Assembly: GCA_021396245.1 (NCBI GenBank)
Contig: WNYE01000015.1
Span: forward strand, 124,001-188,000
Source: Sporothrix humicola
Lineage: Eukaryota; Ascomycota; Sordariomycetes; Ophiostomatales; Ophiostomataceae
Length of the DNA stretch: 64,000 nucleotides
Direction of reading: 5' to 3'
Part shown: positions 9,584 to 20,761 of the stretch, one piece after another
Numbering within the stretch: the first letter of the stretch is position 1
How the letters are laid out: every line of letters begins with the position of its first letter
The notes under the pieces: generated by a model
Told to the model about the DNA's origin: nothing
Seen by the model: only the letters and a program-made list of their open reading frames with translations
The model's database searches: none
Made by a program: the position numbers and the translations under genes

Positions 9584-11893
9584 TCATTGTGGCTGCGGCC
9601 ATTTGTCCAGCACCGTCTCCGACCCGGTCAACGAAAACGTCAGATTCGCAATCGTCGGCTCGTCCAGCAACACTGTGTACGTGCCAGGATACAACACGCG
9701 ATTCCCACTTGCATCGACACGCGCCAAATCGCCCAATGTCCACTCCAACTTTGCAGTCTGCGTCTGGCCAGCCGTGATGTTGAACAGCCGCCCGTATGCA
9801 GCAAGTGTCTTGCGCGGGTACGGCGCGGGGCCATAGCTGCCTGCCAGAAACGCGAGGGCGACATAGTCGGACGTGTGGTCGCTGCCCGTGTTGGTGACAG
9901 AAACGGGAAGGCTCGGAAACGGACAGCGGTCAATGTATGTTTTCTCTGTGCACCCCGAAGTCAGTGCGTCAATGGCGAATGTGCTCGGAAAGGACGCACC
10001 ACCCAGCACGGCCGAAAAGTTGGTGTAGTGCAGCCCAAAGCCAAAGGGAAAGACGGCCTTGTCGTACCAGCGGTAGGTGCGGCCTGGGTAGCTGCCGGAC
10101 GGTCTCAGGGCCATGTTGGTCATTGGCGCTTCCTGCGTGTACGACGACGGGTACATGGTGATGGGCAGACGACCTGCAGGTGCAGGGCGACCCAGCAGCA
10201 CATTCATCACGGCCGTGCCTCCATCCTGACCGGGATAACCTGCCCACAATATTGCGCGAACATTGGGAATTGAGAGGAGTGGAGTATCGTCGACGTGCGT
10301 GCCCATTTTTACGACGATGACAGGCTTGTTGAGAGCTGCCAGTGCGCGAATCTGGGCCAGCTGGCCCGCCGGCCATGCAATGCCGGTTCGATCGTTGCTC
10401 TCCTTTTCGACGCTGTTATCGATGCCGCCAAAATAGAGGATTGTGTGCGCATTCTTGGCGGCGGACGTGGCCGCATTAGTGTCGCCGCTGCCCTGGTTGA
10501 TTGGGCCGGACGCCGACGTGACGCTGAACCCGAGCTGTTTGGCGGCCGTCACCGGGTCGTGGTTGAAAGGCGGCGAGCCGCTGTAGCCGCCGAGCATCTC
10601 ATCTGCCTTGCTGGCCCAGAAACCGATCATCGCCAGAGATGTGGAAGTATCACCGGACCCGGAGGGTGCAGCCAGTGGCAAGACGCCGTCGTTTTTCAGC
10701 AGGACAATGCCCTCCTGGGCGGCCTGGAGAGCAAATGCTTTTGCGTTGGCCGTGTTGACATCGGAAGCGCCCAAGTTGCGGTATGCACCCTGGGGACCGT
10801 CAAACATGCCTGCACGAACCAGGCCCTGGTACTGCCGGATCATCATCTTATCGAGCGTTGCTTGTGTGAAGAGCTTCTGCGAAAACGCCGTTGACGGGCT
10901 CGGCGCTGCTCCATCGGTCGCCCAGCAAATATTGTCCGTGCCGGCCTCGAATGCAGCGCCGACCGCTGCCGGGTGGCTCGACTTGTACCGGTGCCCGCCG
11001 TTGGCGTTGCCCAGATAGTACACGGCGTCGCAGTCGCTCACAATGTACTGGTTGTCGCCCGTCCAGTTCCAGTGTTTGCGGAGGATCGTGTCCATCAGGT
11101 ATGCATTGGCACACGCCGGAACGCCATTCACTGAATTGTACGAGCACATGATGGACCCAACCTGGGCGTCGCGCGCGCACTGCTGGAACGGAGGGAGATA
11201 GTACTCGGCCAGGTCCTGCATACTGACCTTGGCGTCAAAGTTGAAGCGTGTCGTGCTGCCCGCATTCTCGAGGTCGTACGCCGCAAAGTGCTTGCACGTT
11301 GCAATCACGCGCTTGGTTTTGGTGTCGTTTCCCTCCATGCCGCGCACAAACGCCGCCGCATAGCGTCCGTTGCGCATCGCATCCTCGCCGGGCGTCTCGT
11401 GCCCACGGCCCCAGCGCGGGTCTCTGAATGGGTTGACATTGGGCGTCCAAAAGTCCAAGTGGGCGCGTCCATTGTTGGCAAACGCGCGGGCTTCTGTTCC
11501 AATCACGACCCCAATCTTTTCCACCAACTCGTCGTCAAACGCCGCTCCGGTCGTAATCGCCTGCGGGAATTGGGTCGCTGCCGAAAACTGACCACCCCAG
11601 GTAATCCCCCGGTTGTGTGCCACGCCATGCAGCGCCTCGTTCCACCACTGGTAGGCTGAGATGCCCAGCTTCGAAAAGCCGGGCGAGTTGTTGACCAAGT
11701 TGTTGAGCTTGTCGGCATTGCTCATCGCAGCAACAAGAGCTGTCGCTCGATCGACGGCCGAGGCAGACGTGTCACAAACCAAGTTGCCCTTGAGCGGGCC
11801 GGCCGTGCAGTCTGGATACTTGACGCCGGCACATGCTGGAGAGACGTAGGCGAGGAGAGGTAGAAGGGGGAGAAGCGCCGTAAAGGGGGCCAT
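9584..11893 (-). CDS. Secreted GH3 xylan 1,4-beta-xylosidase
   Basis: Releases xylose from xylo-oligosaccharide ends outside the cell. Intronless, 769 residues from the ATG at 11893, chosen because it opens a signal peptide (MAPFTALLPLLPLLAYVSPACA); an in-frame ATG 19 codons upstream would spoil that signal. The GH3 N-terminal barrel shows PDC...GNLVCD, YQWWNEALHGVAHN, FWTPNVNPFRDPRWGRGHETPGEDA, the KHFAAYDLE block, and VSDCDAVYYLGN with the expected nucleophile Asp. The second domain shows GIVLLKNDGVLPL and ILYFGGIDNSVEKE. A fibronectin-III-like end follows GRTYRWYDK...PFGFGLHYTNF. The WWNEALHG and YxxWYDK signatures separate beta-xylosidases from GH3 beta-glucosidases. Length is typical (about 760-800). 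It may act with the GH10 xylanase at 27.6-28.7 kb. Confidence 0.94.
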   Translation of the reverse strand: MAPFTALLPLLPLLAYVSPACAGVKYPDCTAGPLKGNLVCDTSASAVDRATALVAAMSNADKLNNLVNNSPGFSKLGISAYQWWNEALHGVAHNRGITWGGQFSAATQFPQAITTGAAFDDELVEKIGVVIGTEARAFANNGRAHLDFWTPNVNPFRDPRWGRGHETPGEDAMRNGRYAAAFVRGMEGNDTKTKRVIATCKHFAAYDLENAGSTTRFNFDAKVSMQDLAEYYLPPFQQCARDAQVGSIMCSYNSVNGVPACANAYLMDTILRKHWNWTGDNQYIVSDCDAVYYLGNANGGHRYKSSHPAAVGAAFEAGTDNICWATDGAAPSPSTAFSQKLFTQATLDKMMIRQYQGLVRAGMFDGPQGAYRNLGASDVNTANAKAFALQAAQEGIVLLKNDGVLPLAAPSGSGDTSTSLAMIGFWASKADEMLGGYSGSPPFNHDPVTAAKQLGFSVTSASGPINQGSGDTNAATSAAKNAHTILYFGGIDNSVEKESNDRTGIAWPAGQLAQIRALAALNKPVIVVKMGTHVDDTPLLSIPNVRAILWAGYPGQDGGTAVMNVLLGRPAPAGRLPITMYPSSYTQEAPMTNMALRPSGSYPGRTYRWYDKAVFPFGFGLHYTNFSAVLGGASFPSTFAIDALTSGCTEKTYIDRCPFPSLPVSVTNTGSDHTSDYVALAFLAGSYGPAPYPRKTLAAYGRLFNITAGQTQTAKLEWTLGDLARVDASGNRVLYPGTYTVLLDEPTIANLTFSLTGSETVLDKWPQPQ

Positions 11894-13161
11894 GTTCTCG
11901 ATGTCGTGAGGCGTGTTCCTGCAGCCTCTACTGCGTGACGGTATCTCCAAGGTTAGAAACTTATGCCTGGCTCATGATACTTCAGTAATTATCTACGTAA
12001 ACATGCCGCTCTTCCATGGTTGCGTATTTTTTCAATATGCTTCCACTGCTCCGTTCATAGGAGAGTATCCTCTCTTCTTGGCATTCTCTCATGGCCATTC
12101 TCATTCCCCCAATGAGGTGTCATTTCGAGAAAGCACGCGCTCAAACCGTACACCAATTCATCTATTTCTCTCTTCGGCTCTTTCAAGCCACCTCCACAAA
12201 ATTTTGATTATCTACGACATCAGACGTCCCTTTTTTCATTTATTGCCGGCTGTTCTCAACACTCCAGTTCGTGCCGTTCGCCACAAGACGGCCACAACCA
12301 TCCGAGCATGGAGGGTAGGGGAAGGAAGAGGGAGAATATGAGAAAATCAAATATTATGTAAGTCAGCATCAAAGACAGTGCGAAAATTAAATGTGTTAGT
12401 AAGTATGGTGTAGGTCAGCATTGGTGGCTGTCCAAGTCAACCTTTTTCATCACATGATTTTGATTCGTATCCCATACTCACAACCATAAACTCTTTACTT
12501 GTATCTTTTACTCTTGAATACTGTATACAGAACTATACTTTGATGATACTTGGTCCCCAAGGGTCGAGATAGTGCCGGTTGGCCCCGGCCCAGTCGGTAG
12601 TAAACCTTAAAGTAGTCGCGCTACTTTGTTTATACTGTCCTCGGTTGCCCCTATTTTCTGCCCGGACCCTTAAAATCATATACTAGCATCACGAGGGTCA
12701 GTAATACCATCAAGAACGTCGATGATGCGCACAGTATTAGCTTCCTGCACACGCACAAAATTTTCACCATGTAGATACTTGTACTCACATACTCACAAGT
12801 CACGATGGACGCCAGCAAACTCTGCAAATGTCTAGCAGAGGTCAGGCGGGCTGTGGTGCATCAGCGCCCCTTAACCTGATCCTGGGTGAGAACCTCTCCG
12901 CTTTCCCCTAAGAAGGCCGTGTCTGCCTCTGTGGAAATCCATGCCTCCTTTTTTTCTCCCTTCTACATAATATTTTGCTCAGGCATCTGCACAGTATATG
13001 TCCTTTCGACACATCTTTTGATTACTCTCTAGGGATATCTCCCCGGCAGTTCCATCCCTATATTTGCACTCCTCTGCATCTGAGCATCACCCTTACATAT
13101 TATCTCATATTTATGCATCATATCTTTGACATCAACCGATACTCTTTCACCAACCGCCATC
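11894..13161. other. Divergent promoter region between beta-xylosidase and peptide transporter
   Basis: About 1.27 kb without a convincing gene. A short perfect hairpin (AAAGTAG/CTACTTT with a 5-nt loop, 12609-12627) lies in the middle, inside a stretch (12540-12680) that looks unlike either promoter and may be an old repeat remnant. No canonical GGCTAA box was noticed near the beta-xylosidase start. Confidence 0.45.
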
Positions 13162-15003
13162 ATGTCGGATAACAGCCCTCCAGCGGGTGCTGTCGCACAA
13201 CAGCAGCCCGTGGAGCCCAAGATGATCAGCGACGCTGATATGGTCGAGATTGACCTCAACGATGAGTCCAAGTCCCAGCCAGCCGCCGATGCTCTCGGCC
13301 CCTACCCAACACAGGAAGAACTCAAGACACTCCGGCGCACATCGGACAAGATCCCGTTCAGCATCTACGCCATCACGGCCGTCGAGTTCTGCGAACGCTT
13401 CTCGTACTACGGTGTCATGGTCGTCGTCACAAATCTCGTGCAGTGGCCCATGCCCGCCGGATCCCATACAGGCGCCTCGCCTCATGGGCAGCCCGGCGCC
13501 ATGGGCTTCGGGCAGCGCACTGCTACGGCCATTACCACCTTCAACGTCTTCTGGCAGTACTGCATGCCGCTCTTTGGCGCCTACATTGCCGACACGTATC
13601 TCGGCCGCTACCGGACCATTGCCCTGGCACTTTGTGTCGACATTGTCGGCCATATCGTTCTACTGATGGCCGGCCTGCCCCCCTTCCTGAAGCAGTCGCC
13701 GCCGCGTGGCTCTCTCGCTGCCCTGATCATGGGCATGCTCATCATTGGCGTTGGCACCGGCGGCTTCAAGCCCAACGTCAACCCTCTTGTGGTCGAACAG
13801 GCCGCGTCGTCACACATGTACGTGCGTGTGCTGCCCAAGACGGGCGAGCGCGTCATTGTCGATCCGGCCGTCACGTCGTCGCGCATCTTCCACTATTTCT
13901 ACATGTTCATCCAGATCGGCGCTCTCTTTGGGCAGGTCGGCATGGTGTACGCCGAGAAATATGTTGGCTTTTGGCTGTCTTTCCTGCTGCCGACGGCCAT
14001 GTTGTGTCTTTGTCCACTGATTGTCCTCTGGGGCCGCAGGCGCTACAAGCGGGTGCCGCCGCAAGGGTCCGTCCTCGGCAAGGCGCTGCATCTGTTTGTG
14101 CAGGCCAACAAGGGCCGTTGGTCACTCAACCCGAAGACGACCTACAAGAGGTTGAACGACGGCACATTTTGGGAGGCCGTCAAGCCGTCGACAATCGCCG
14201 CGGCCGACCGCCCCAAGTGGATGTCCTTTGACGACGCCTGGGTCGACGAGGTGGCGCGTGGCTTCAAGGCCTGTGCCGTCTTCATGTGGATGCCCTTTTT
14301 CTGGCTCTGCTACAACCAGATGACGAGCAACCTGATCTCGCAGGCCGCCGTCCTCCAGTTGGGCAGCATTCCTAACGACGCTCTCCTGTCGATGGAGCCT
14401 GTGGCACTTGCCATCCTCATCTTCATCTTGAACGAAGGCGTCTATCCCCTCATGCGCCGCTTCCGCATCAACTTTACTCCCATCAAGAAGATCACCGTCG
14501 GCTACGCCATCGCCAGCATCACCATGGCCTATGCCGCCGTCCTCCAGTACTTTATCTACAAGAAGAGTGTCTGCGGCTCCCACGCGTCCGGCAATTTTCC
14601 GAGTGGCGGCCGCTGCCCCAACGTCAACATTAGCGTCTGGGTCCAGGTCGGCGCCTACGCGCTGCTGGCCCTCGCCGAGATTCTCGTGTCCACCACCTGC
14701 CTCGAGTACGCCCAGTCAAAGGCCCCCAAGAACATGCGCTCCATGGTCCAGGCCGTGTCGCTGTCCATGAACGCCATTTCGACTGCCCTGGGGTTCGCGT
14801 TTGTCGCTCTGTCGTCCGACCCCCACCTGGTTTGGAACTACGGCGTCGTTGCCGTCCTGGCTGCGCTGGCAGGCACCGGCTTCTGGTTCACCTTCCGCAA
14901 GCTCGACAAGGACGAAGACCGCCTCAACATGCTGCCCAATGGCGCCCTCAAGGCGGACTCCCAGGAGCAAGAAGCCGACAACAGAGTGAATGCGGCTGCA
15001 TGA
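13162..15003 (+). CDS. POT/PTR family proton-coupled peptide transporter
   Basis: Imports di- and tripeptides across the plasma membrane in symport with protons (family knowledge). Intronless. The start at 13162 gives 613 residues and has a good context (CCGCCATCATG); an in-frame ATG at 13126 would add 12 residues. Seen: an acidic cytosolic N-tail; the first-helix motif EFCERFSYYG (ExxER proton-coupling motif); FGAYIADTYLGRYRTI, which matches the PTR2 signature; GVGTGGFKPNVNPLVVEQ; about twelve hydrophobic segments; FMWMPFFWLCYNQMTSNLISQA in the second half; and a C-terminal EYAQSKAPKNMRSMVQA loop before the last helices. Length is normal for fungal PTR2 proteins. Confidence 0.94.
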   Translation: MSDNSPPAGAVAQQQPVEPKMISDADMVEIDLNDESKSQPAADALGPYPTQEELKTLRRTSDKIPFSIYAITAVEFCERFSYYGVMVVVTNLVQWPMPAGSHTGASPHGQPGAMGFGQRTATAITTFNVFWQYCMPLFGAYIADTYLGRYRTIALALCVDIVGHIVLLMAGLPPFLKQSPPRGSLAALIMGMLIIGVGTGGFKPNVNPLVVEQAASSHMYVRVLPKTGERVIVDPAVTSSRIFHYFYMFIQIGALFGQVGMVYAEKYVGFWLSFLLPTAMLCLCPLIVLWGRRRYKRVPPQGSVLGKALHLFVQANKGRWSLNPKTTYKRLNDGTFWEAVKPSTIAAADRPKWMSFDDAWVDEVARGFKACAVFMWMPFFWLCYNQMTSNLISQAAVLQLGSIPNDALLSMEPVALAILIFILNEGVYPLMRRFRINFTPIKKITVGYAIASITMAYAAVLQYFIYKKSVCGSHASGNFPSGGRCPNVNISVWVQVGAYALLALAEILVSTTCLEYAQSKAPKNMRSMVQAVSLSMNAISTALGFAFVALSSDPHLVWNYGVVAVLAALAGTGFWFTFRKLDKDEDRLNMLPNGALKADSQEQEADNRVNAAA

Positions 15004-17293
15004 GCTGAAGTCGAGAAGAGGGTTAATTTTTGCATATTGGCTGGGTGGTGGCGTTTGTTTTCGTTTTAATTACCGTGGCTTCTTGCGGCGTCTCTTTTGA
15101 CTTCATATTTCTGCACTTTGGACTTGTTGGACTTTCTGGATTTGTTTGTTTGTAACGATACCCTCTTAGTAAAATTGTTAGAATAGAAACAGACAAAATA
15201 TAAGCGCCTTTGTACATACTAAAATGGAAAGCTGAACTGTAACGACGCGAACTGAACGTGCAGAGCCTCAGCTTGGCTGCGACCCTGCGATGGCTGTGAA
15301 AATTTGTGTTTCTGCGGAAGCGTTTCCGACGACGATTCATGTCGCATTGGACCCGTGTAAGGATTTCATGTGTGGTGGAAATGGTCACAGCGAGTGCCAT
15401 TCTGCGACAGGGGGATCGTGGTTGTTGTTTACGGCTATGATTCGTCGCTTCCTCACGGCACATTTGCTCTTTCCCTAACCCTGTGTCTGTTCATTTGCAG
15501 GTGCAGATGCAATGGTGGTTCTTTCCTGCAGAAGTGTCGACACTTTCCTGGTTTGCAGCTGTCGTTCATTCCTTCCCTTTTTATGCAGGAGGCAAGTTGC
15601 CCTTGCCATCTTTGTCTTTATTGGGTTGTTCATGCCTCCTTCATTTGACTTGTGCAAAACGCTCTTTCCTTCAATCTGCAGCAGCTGAGATGGGCAGTCA
15701 CGACTCGACTGTTCCTTCTCTTTTTGCCGTTTCTTGTGCTCTGCTCCTGACACGGCTTTCGCTCCTTCTGAGACAACGGCACTTTCTAATTTGAGAAAGT
15801 TGCCAAAACTTGATCAGTGATCATCCCACCCCTATCCACTTTCGTAGCCTACCGTTGAACTTTGTTTCCCCTCTTCTTTTGCTCATTTTTGGGCATCAAC
15901 ATTCCAACAACAAGGCTCGGAACTTTCCACGAAAAGCACCACCGTTCTGGCCCCATCCGAAAGGCTCCGCCCTTCTCGGCTCTGGCCACCACCGAACTAG
16001 ACTGCCGCCACGGGCACTTGTGCGAATATGGGATGGCAGTGCTCCTGCAAGTCCCCCTCTCAAGCGCCTACAAACGCCACTTTGACGAGTCAAAAATACC
16101 ACAGAAACAACGAATTATCGTCGGCCTTTTGTTTACAAATGCTCGTCTCGGCGTCGTCATCGGGTGATGGACTCTGTGGGCTTGGACGGCTGTCCAATGG
16201 ACAATCGTGATCTTCGGCCTTTCCAAAACGAGGCCACCCAGTTGACCAATGTTGACTCCGTGCTCAGTATCGACTGCCTGGGACAGTCCGAGCGGGGCCA
16301 ACTGTGTCTGTGAGTCCGTTCCGTTGCCAATTTTGTGGCGTTTTGTTCTACACTGACCTAAACTTTGACCAGACCACACTGTTTGAGCAGACTTGACAGC
16401 CTGGAAAAAGCAAAGTGAGGCGAAAGGCGAAAGGGAAAGGCAGAAGGCCTCGAGACACGACCCAAAGACCGCTTTTTCAAGAGTCTTTGTCGACCGGCTT
16501 CACGATGTGATGTCCACTGCAATCTGTCCGAAATGAAGTGGTCTCGTCGTGCAGAATTTGGTGCAAATCCTTCCCCCAAAACTCTCTATTCAGCCCCCAT
16601 GCAGGCTGTCAGCTTGTGGGTGCCACTCACGGTTTTGCTGTTTCTCCCCGAATCCCAGCAAAGGCCCTACCAAGCTGGCCAAGGCTCGTCCCCCCGTCCC
16701 GTCCCCTCCATGGAGCCGAATGCTGGAAAACCAGTGGAAAGCTCCCCCATGTCCCCCTGTCACACGCCGCCAATCACTGCAAAGTAAACAAGAAAAATGC
16801 CCACCTTTTCAAAAAAGATGGTGGGAGGATCAGTGGACAGTCGGCGAACCAGGGTCACAGTCACGAAAGGCTGGCAAGGCGAAGGAAAGGCAAGCGGCTC
16901 TTGGGAAAGCAAAAGGAAGCGACGCGTTCAGGGATCAGAAAACCTACAAAACTCCGAGACGCCCTCCCTCTCACGAAGAAAATAAACTTTGTCTACCGTG
17001 TATGAAATGGATTAAAGAATTATTCGGCATTCTTTTTCTTTCCTCGACTTCGACTTCGACTCCGCCTCCAACATCAACCTCTTGTTTACTCCAACAGACA
17101 TCTACCCCATACCCCTCGCGGCTGCTCCCATCTTGGCACCCGTGTTTCCAGCACTGTGATACTGCAGTCCATATCAACCACCGCACCTCATTCGCCTTTT
17201 CCCTTTCGATTTCTTCACAGTTCTTGTGCCCGACTTCGCCGCTTCCTTCATTGTATGGTGGCTGCACCTCGATCGTGAGGCATCGCAGCCATC
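15004..17293. other. 2.3-kb intergenic region ahead of the modin-like gene
   Basis: No supported gene. It holds the 3' flank of the peptide transporter and a long leader/promoter zone of the downstream gene. Open frames here are short or overlap the next gene out of frame. CT-rich tracts and a (TCGACT) microrepeat near 17044-17060 are the only visible structure. Confidence 0.5.
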
Positions 17294-19978
17294 ATGTCCG
17301 GCAACCTTGCAAATGGCACGGGAAATGGGGCAAGTGCTGACCTTGGCAACAACAACAATAATGACGACGCTTCGGAGCTGATCATCGCCATTGCAGCGCT
17401 GGCCATTTCCGTTGTCGCCCTTATCATCGCCGTCCTCCAGGCCCTCCAGCAGTACTTTGGCTCAGCCGAAGGTTACTCGTCGTGCAACGAAAAGATTATT
17501 GGCGGCTGGTCCAAATTCACAAAACGCAAACTCCTTCCAACACAGTTCCGCTTCGAGGTGCGCTTCAGGGTGCCCGTTATTTTCGTCGCGCCGCCAAGCA
17601 ACGTCTACGGCCCGCTAGGTGACGACGACGAGAAGGAAATTGTTTACCTGGACGGATCGGTCGAGAACTACCGCAAGACACATACCTGGACGCCCGAGGA
17701 GTTTGACGTCAAGCAGCGGGCCAAGCTCAAGGGCACCGATACCCGCGAAACCATCCACACAGCCGACAATGAGCTGACGACATGGCTTGCCCTCCTCATG
17801 GCCATCCAGCGCATGGAGCGCGAGTCTCGCGAGTGGCAGCGGCGCATCTGCACCCCTTATATCGCCCCCGTGGAAGCCGTCCAGGAGGAGAACCGCCATA
17901 CAATGGCCGTGGGCCTGCAAGAAAAGACGCGGTCGTGGGACACGATGCCAGACGGTATGAAGAAGCCCTATGCAACCACGGCCATCTGCCACTTGGTCGA
18001 GATGGTGGCCATGCTGGGCATCTACTGGAAGGAATTCGACCGCAGCAACAACCTGTATCGCGCACAGGGCAACGGTTTCTTGGTGACGGGTTCCATGGTG
18101 CCGAATCTCGGTGTTGCTTTCACATTTGAAAAGGTCGGCAAGACTTGGTTCCAAGAAAACCGCATCATTCCGCACGATAGTGTCAAGCAGCTCTGCTTTG
18201 GCTTCTGTCCGACCATCTTCCAGGCCGGCATCAAGACGCCGCTCTACACGGACGAGCCCAAGGACGAGGGCACGCTGCAGCTCGGCACACCGGCCGAAGT
18301 GGCCGAGACGCTCGTGTCCTTTGGCTGCAACACCAACACGGTCAACTATTTCCGGCTGGGCAACGAGCACACGCGCTACTCGCACCTGTTTCCCATCCCC
18401 TTTGAGATGCTGGGCATGGTCGGCGAGGCAATGCAGATCCGCCAGACCGCGTTTACGATGCTGCCTAACCCGACCTACTTTACATGGAACAAGTCGGCAT
18501 TCTCGCTCGTGGGTCTGATGCAGGCTCTGGGCCGGTCGCTGGACGAGGCAAATGTCGAGGAGAACTTGTTCTCGCGCGGCTCGCACCTTGCTAGCATCCG
18601 CGCCGACATTGACCGTGTGATTTCCATGGCCAATGAGGATGCTGTTTCCAAGCAGGCCAACGACATTGCGCAGGTTGAACGGCGCCGGAAGGACGAAGCA
18701 AGAAACGTGCAGAGAGTGCACAACAATGCCGTCCGCAAGCGGGGGCCGCCCAAGGCCAAGCCGGCCGAGCCGTCGGCGTTCACGCGCGGCTTCCGCAAGA
18801 TGCGCCACCATTCCAACAAGTTGTTCACCCGCATGGGCCTGATGTCGGACCCGACTGCCGTTGCCCTCGCCACGCACCAAAAAGATTTGGCGCCCGGCGT
18901 GCAGGCCCGCGAGTCGTTCCCGCGGTACCTCGAGACGCTGCATCACGCCATCAAGCGCTGCGATCTGTTCCTGTCGCACAACTACGACCTCGTGCAGCAC
19001 GTCTTTGCCCTGCACATGCAGGAGGTGCTCTGCTACCTCAACTCGCGGCCGTACGGCCCCGACGATGAGCCGCACGACTCGCCGATTATGCTGGCGTCGG
19101 GTGTCCGGTCTCGGACTGCTTCTGCAACTGCTGCAGGTGGCGCCCATTCCTCGCCGACGAGCCACGGTACTGGTACTGGTGCTCGTGGTGGCAACCGCCG
19201 CGACAACCGCGCCTCTAGCCACATGCCGCACATTTATACGCCCTCGCCCGACAACACCGAGTACTACAACGAGCAGTACATCCCACTGCACACCATCGAT
19301 ACGGCTTCATGGACCATGCGCCACCGCCTGTTGATGCGCCTGTACGTCACGTTCATCCGCAAGCGCGTCACGGCCATCCCCATCCCCGACTCCGTCGCGA
19401 CGTACACGCAGGTCCGCCCAGGCCGCGAGAAGATGATCGAGCTTGCCCGCCAGGACTCGTCGGCACTCTCGGCACTCGCTGAGGTGTCGGACGGTGTAGG
19501 CAGTGTTGGCACCATCTCGACCAGCTCCACCGGTCCTCTGGTGACGGGCCCACCGCCGCCGCCCATGGGGACAGTTGCAGAAAGTTCGGAGAGCCCTGCT
19601 GCTGAGAATTCCACGGCGCCTTCGTCGTCAGCCACCGCCGGGTCGTCGTCGGCAACCGCTCCGATGTCGACATCGGCTACCGCATCCGTGGCAGCCTCGA
19701 TCGCAGCCTCCCCGGTCGAGACGCCGTCGCCTGTTACAGCCGCCCCCGAGGCGCCGCCAGGCCACTCGGCCACGAGCACCAATGCCGCTTTCATGGCGCG
19801 CCGCCGCGAAAAGGACACGTTTACGCGACCGACGACGGTGCGCGACATTGAAGATATCTGGTGCACGCTGACGTTCCGGATGATCTGCTGGCTGATGCTG
19901 CACGACTTCCACAAGAAGGACGTGCAGATCAGCAAGAGCGATGTGTACGACTCGCGGCTAGCCGTGTACATCCTGTAG
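17294..19978 (+). CDS. Large membrane-anchored fungal protein, modin-like
   Basis: Intronless, 894 residues. The sequence starts with an Asn/Gly-rich tail, then one strong hydrophobic helix (about residues 27-50, LIIAIAALAISVVALIIAVLQ) followed by ALQQYFGSAEGYSSC. The rest looks cytosolic: a region beginning GGWSKFTKRK...RFEVRFRVPVIFVAPP, a long conserved-looking core with cysteines, a basic linker around residues 475-515, a Gly/Ala/Ser low-complexity insert around 605-640, a Ser/Thr/Ala/Pro-rich stretch around 740-840, and a final block (TTVRDIEDIWCTLTFRMICWLMLHDFH). The LAISVVALIIAVLQALQQYF-GYSSC start resembles proteins called 'modin' in Sordariomycetes, a label from memory with no known biochemical activity. 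No catalytic motif is recognised. Confidence 0.75.
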   Translation: MSGNLANGTGNGASADLGNNNNNDDASELIIAIAALAISVVALIIAVLQALQQYFGSAEGYSSCNEKIIGGWSKFTKRKLLPTQFRFEVRFRVPVIFVAPPSNVYGPLGDDDEKEIVYLDGSVENYRKTHTWTPEEFDVKQRAKLKGTDTRETIHTADNELTTWLALLMAIQRMERESREWQRRICTPYIAPVEAVQEENRHTMAVGLQEKTRSWDTMPDGMKKPYATTAICHLVEMVAMLGIYWKEFDRSNNLYRAQGNGFLVTGSMVPNLGVAFTFEKVGKTWFQENRIIPHDSVKQLCFGFCPTIFQAGIKTPLYTDEPKDEGTLQLGTPAEVAETLVSFGCNTNTVNYFRLGNEHTRYSHLFPIPFEMLGMVGEAMQIRQTAFTMLPNPTYFTWNKSAFSLVGLMQALGRSLDEANVEENLFSRGSHLASIRADIDRVISMANEDAVSKQANDIAQVERRRKDEARNVQRVHNNAVRKRGPPKAKPAEPSAFTRGFRKMRHHSNKLFTRMGLMSDPTAVALATHQKDLAPGVQARESFPRYLETLHHAIKRCDLFLSHNYDLVQHVFALHMQEVLCYLNSRPYGPDDEPHDSPIMLASGVRSRTASATAAGGAHSSPTSHGTGTGARGGNRRDNRASSHMPHIYTPSPDNTEYYNEQYIPLHTIDTASWTMRHRLLMRLYVTFIRKRVTAIPIPDSVATYTQVRPGREKMIELARQDSSALSALAEVSDGVGSVGTISTSSTGPLVTGPPPPPMGTVAESSESPAAENSTAPSSSATAGSSSATAPMSTSATASVAASIAASPVETPSPVTAAPEAPPGHSATSTNAAFMARRREKDTFTRPTTVRDIEDIWCTLTFRMICWLMLHDFHKKDVQISKSDVYDSRLAVYIL

Positions 19979-20761
19979 AGAGGGTGTGCATCAGGGAGAC
20001 CAAGAAGAAGAAGAACAAAAGTGATTAATATTGGACAGGGCAGGACATAGCATCAGCGCGAATACCATTTGATACATTTGATACGATTTAATACAGATTT
20101 ACTTTAATATACAAAACAATACAAATTTTGGACACAAGATCTTTGCATTGCTCGGGATTAAACAGGTGCCTTTTCTCCGCCAACATTTCTCCGTAAAAGG
20201 CTGCCTGATCTTATGTCGTCCCGTCTTATGACGATGGCATAAGAAAGAAAGAGGGTGACGGCAGATGTCATGTTTCCATATGCTTGGTGTATGTTGTTCG
20301 GATTTAAATCAACGACTTGCAGCGGGATGTGGGGGGCGGCTCGGCGATAAAACAGGGACAGGTCCCCTGGACGGCCGCTAAATCGTCTTACACTGCTCAG
20401 AGCTCCCCCCTCCCCGCTTCAAAGCCGCGTAATGGCGTCAACGAGGAAACAAGCTTGCATAAACCTACATGGTACCTCCATACTCGAAGCTGTGATCAGC
20501 CTGGGTCCTTGGGTCGCTTGCATCATCTAAATGCCAAGTGGGATAGCTCCGAGATGCACGAGAAACTATGTCCGACGTAGATCCAAAAATGAGAGCGAGA
20601 GCGAGGACATGGATGGACGACGTCCATATAAGAGAAGCTGCTCGTCTTGATCATTCCAGTGGAAGTCAAGTCAATCACTCATCCTTCTTCTCTGCATTTT
20701 ATTCACAAGTTAACCTACGGCATCCACCATCCACAAGCCTACAACCTCCCCTCCAGCCACC
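19979..20761. other. Intergenic: 3' flank of modin-like gene and OMT promoter
   Basis: About 0.78 kb, AT-rich on the left. A CATATAAG TATA-like box lies near 20625-20632, some 130 bp before the O-methyltransferase ATG. Nothing else is recognised. Confidence 0.55.
20624..20632 (+). promoter_or_regulatory. TATA-like box of the O-methyltransferase gene
   Basis: CCATATAAG lies about 130 bp before the ATG at 20762, a plausible distance for a fungal TATA element given a CT-rich leader. Position is the only evidence. Confidence 0.4.

Noticed and set aside
12609..12627. 7-bp hairpin AAAGTAG/CTACTTT
   Set aside because: Too short to claim as a regulatory or mobile structure in an AT-moderate 1.27-kb spacer; chance is likely.
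16549..17340. 263-codon plus-strand open frame ahead of and overlapping the modin-like gene
   Set aside because: It overlaps the modin-like start in another frame, has no domain or codon-like periodicity, and runs through CT-rich leader sequence.
17615..19291. 558-codon minus-strand open frame
   Set aside because: Exactly antisense to the modin-like gene; Arg/His/Val-rich shadow of GC-rich codons.
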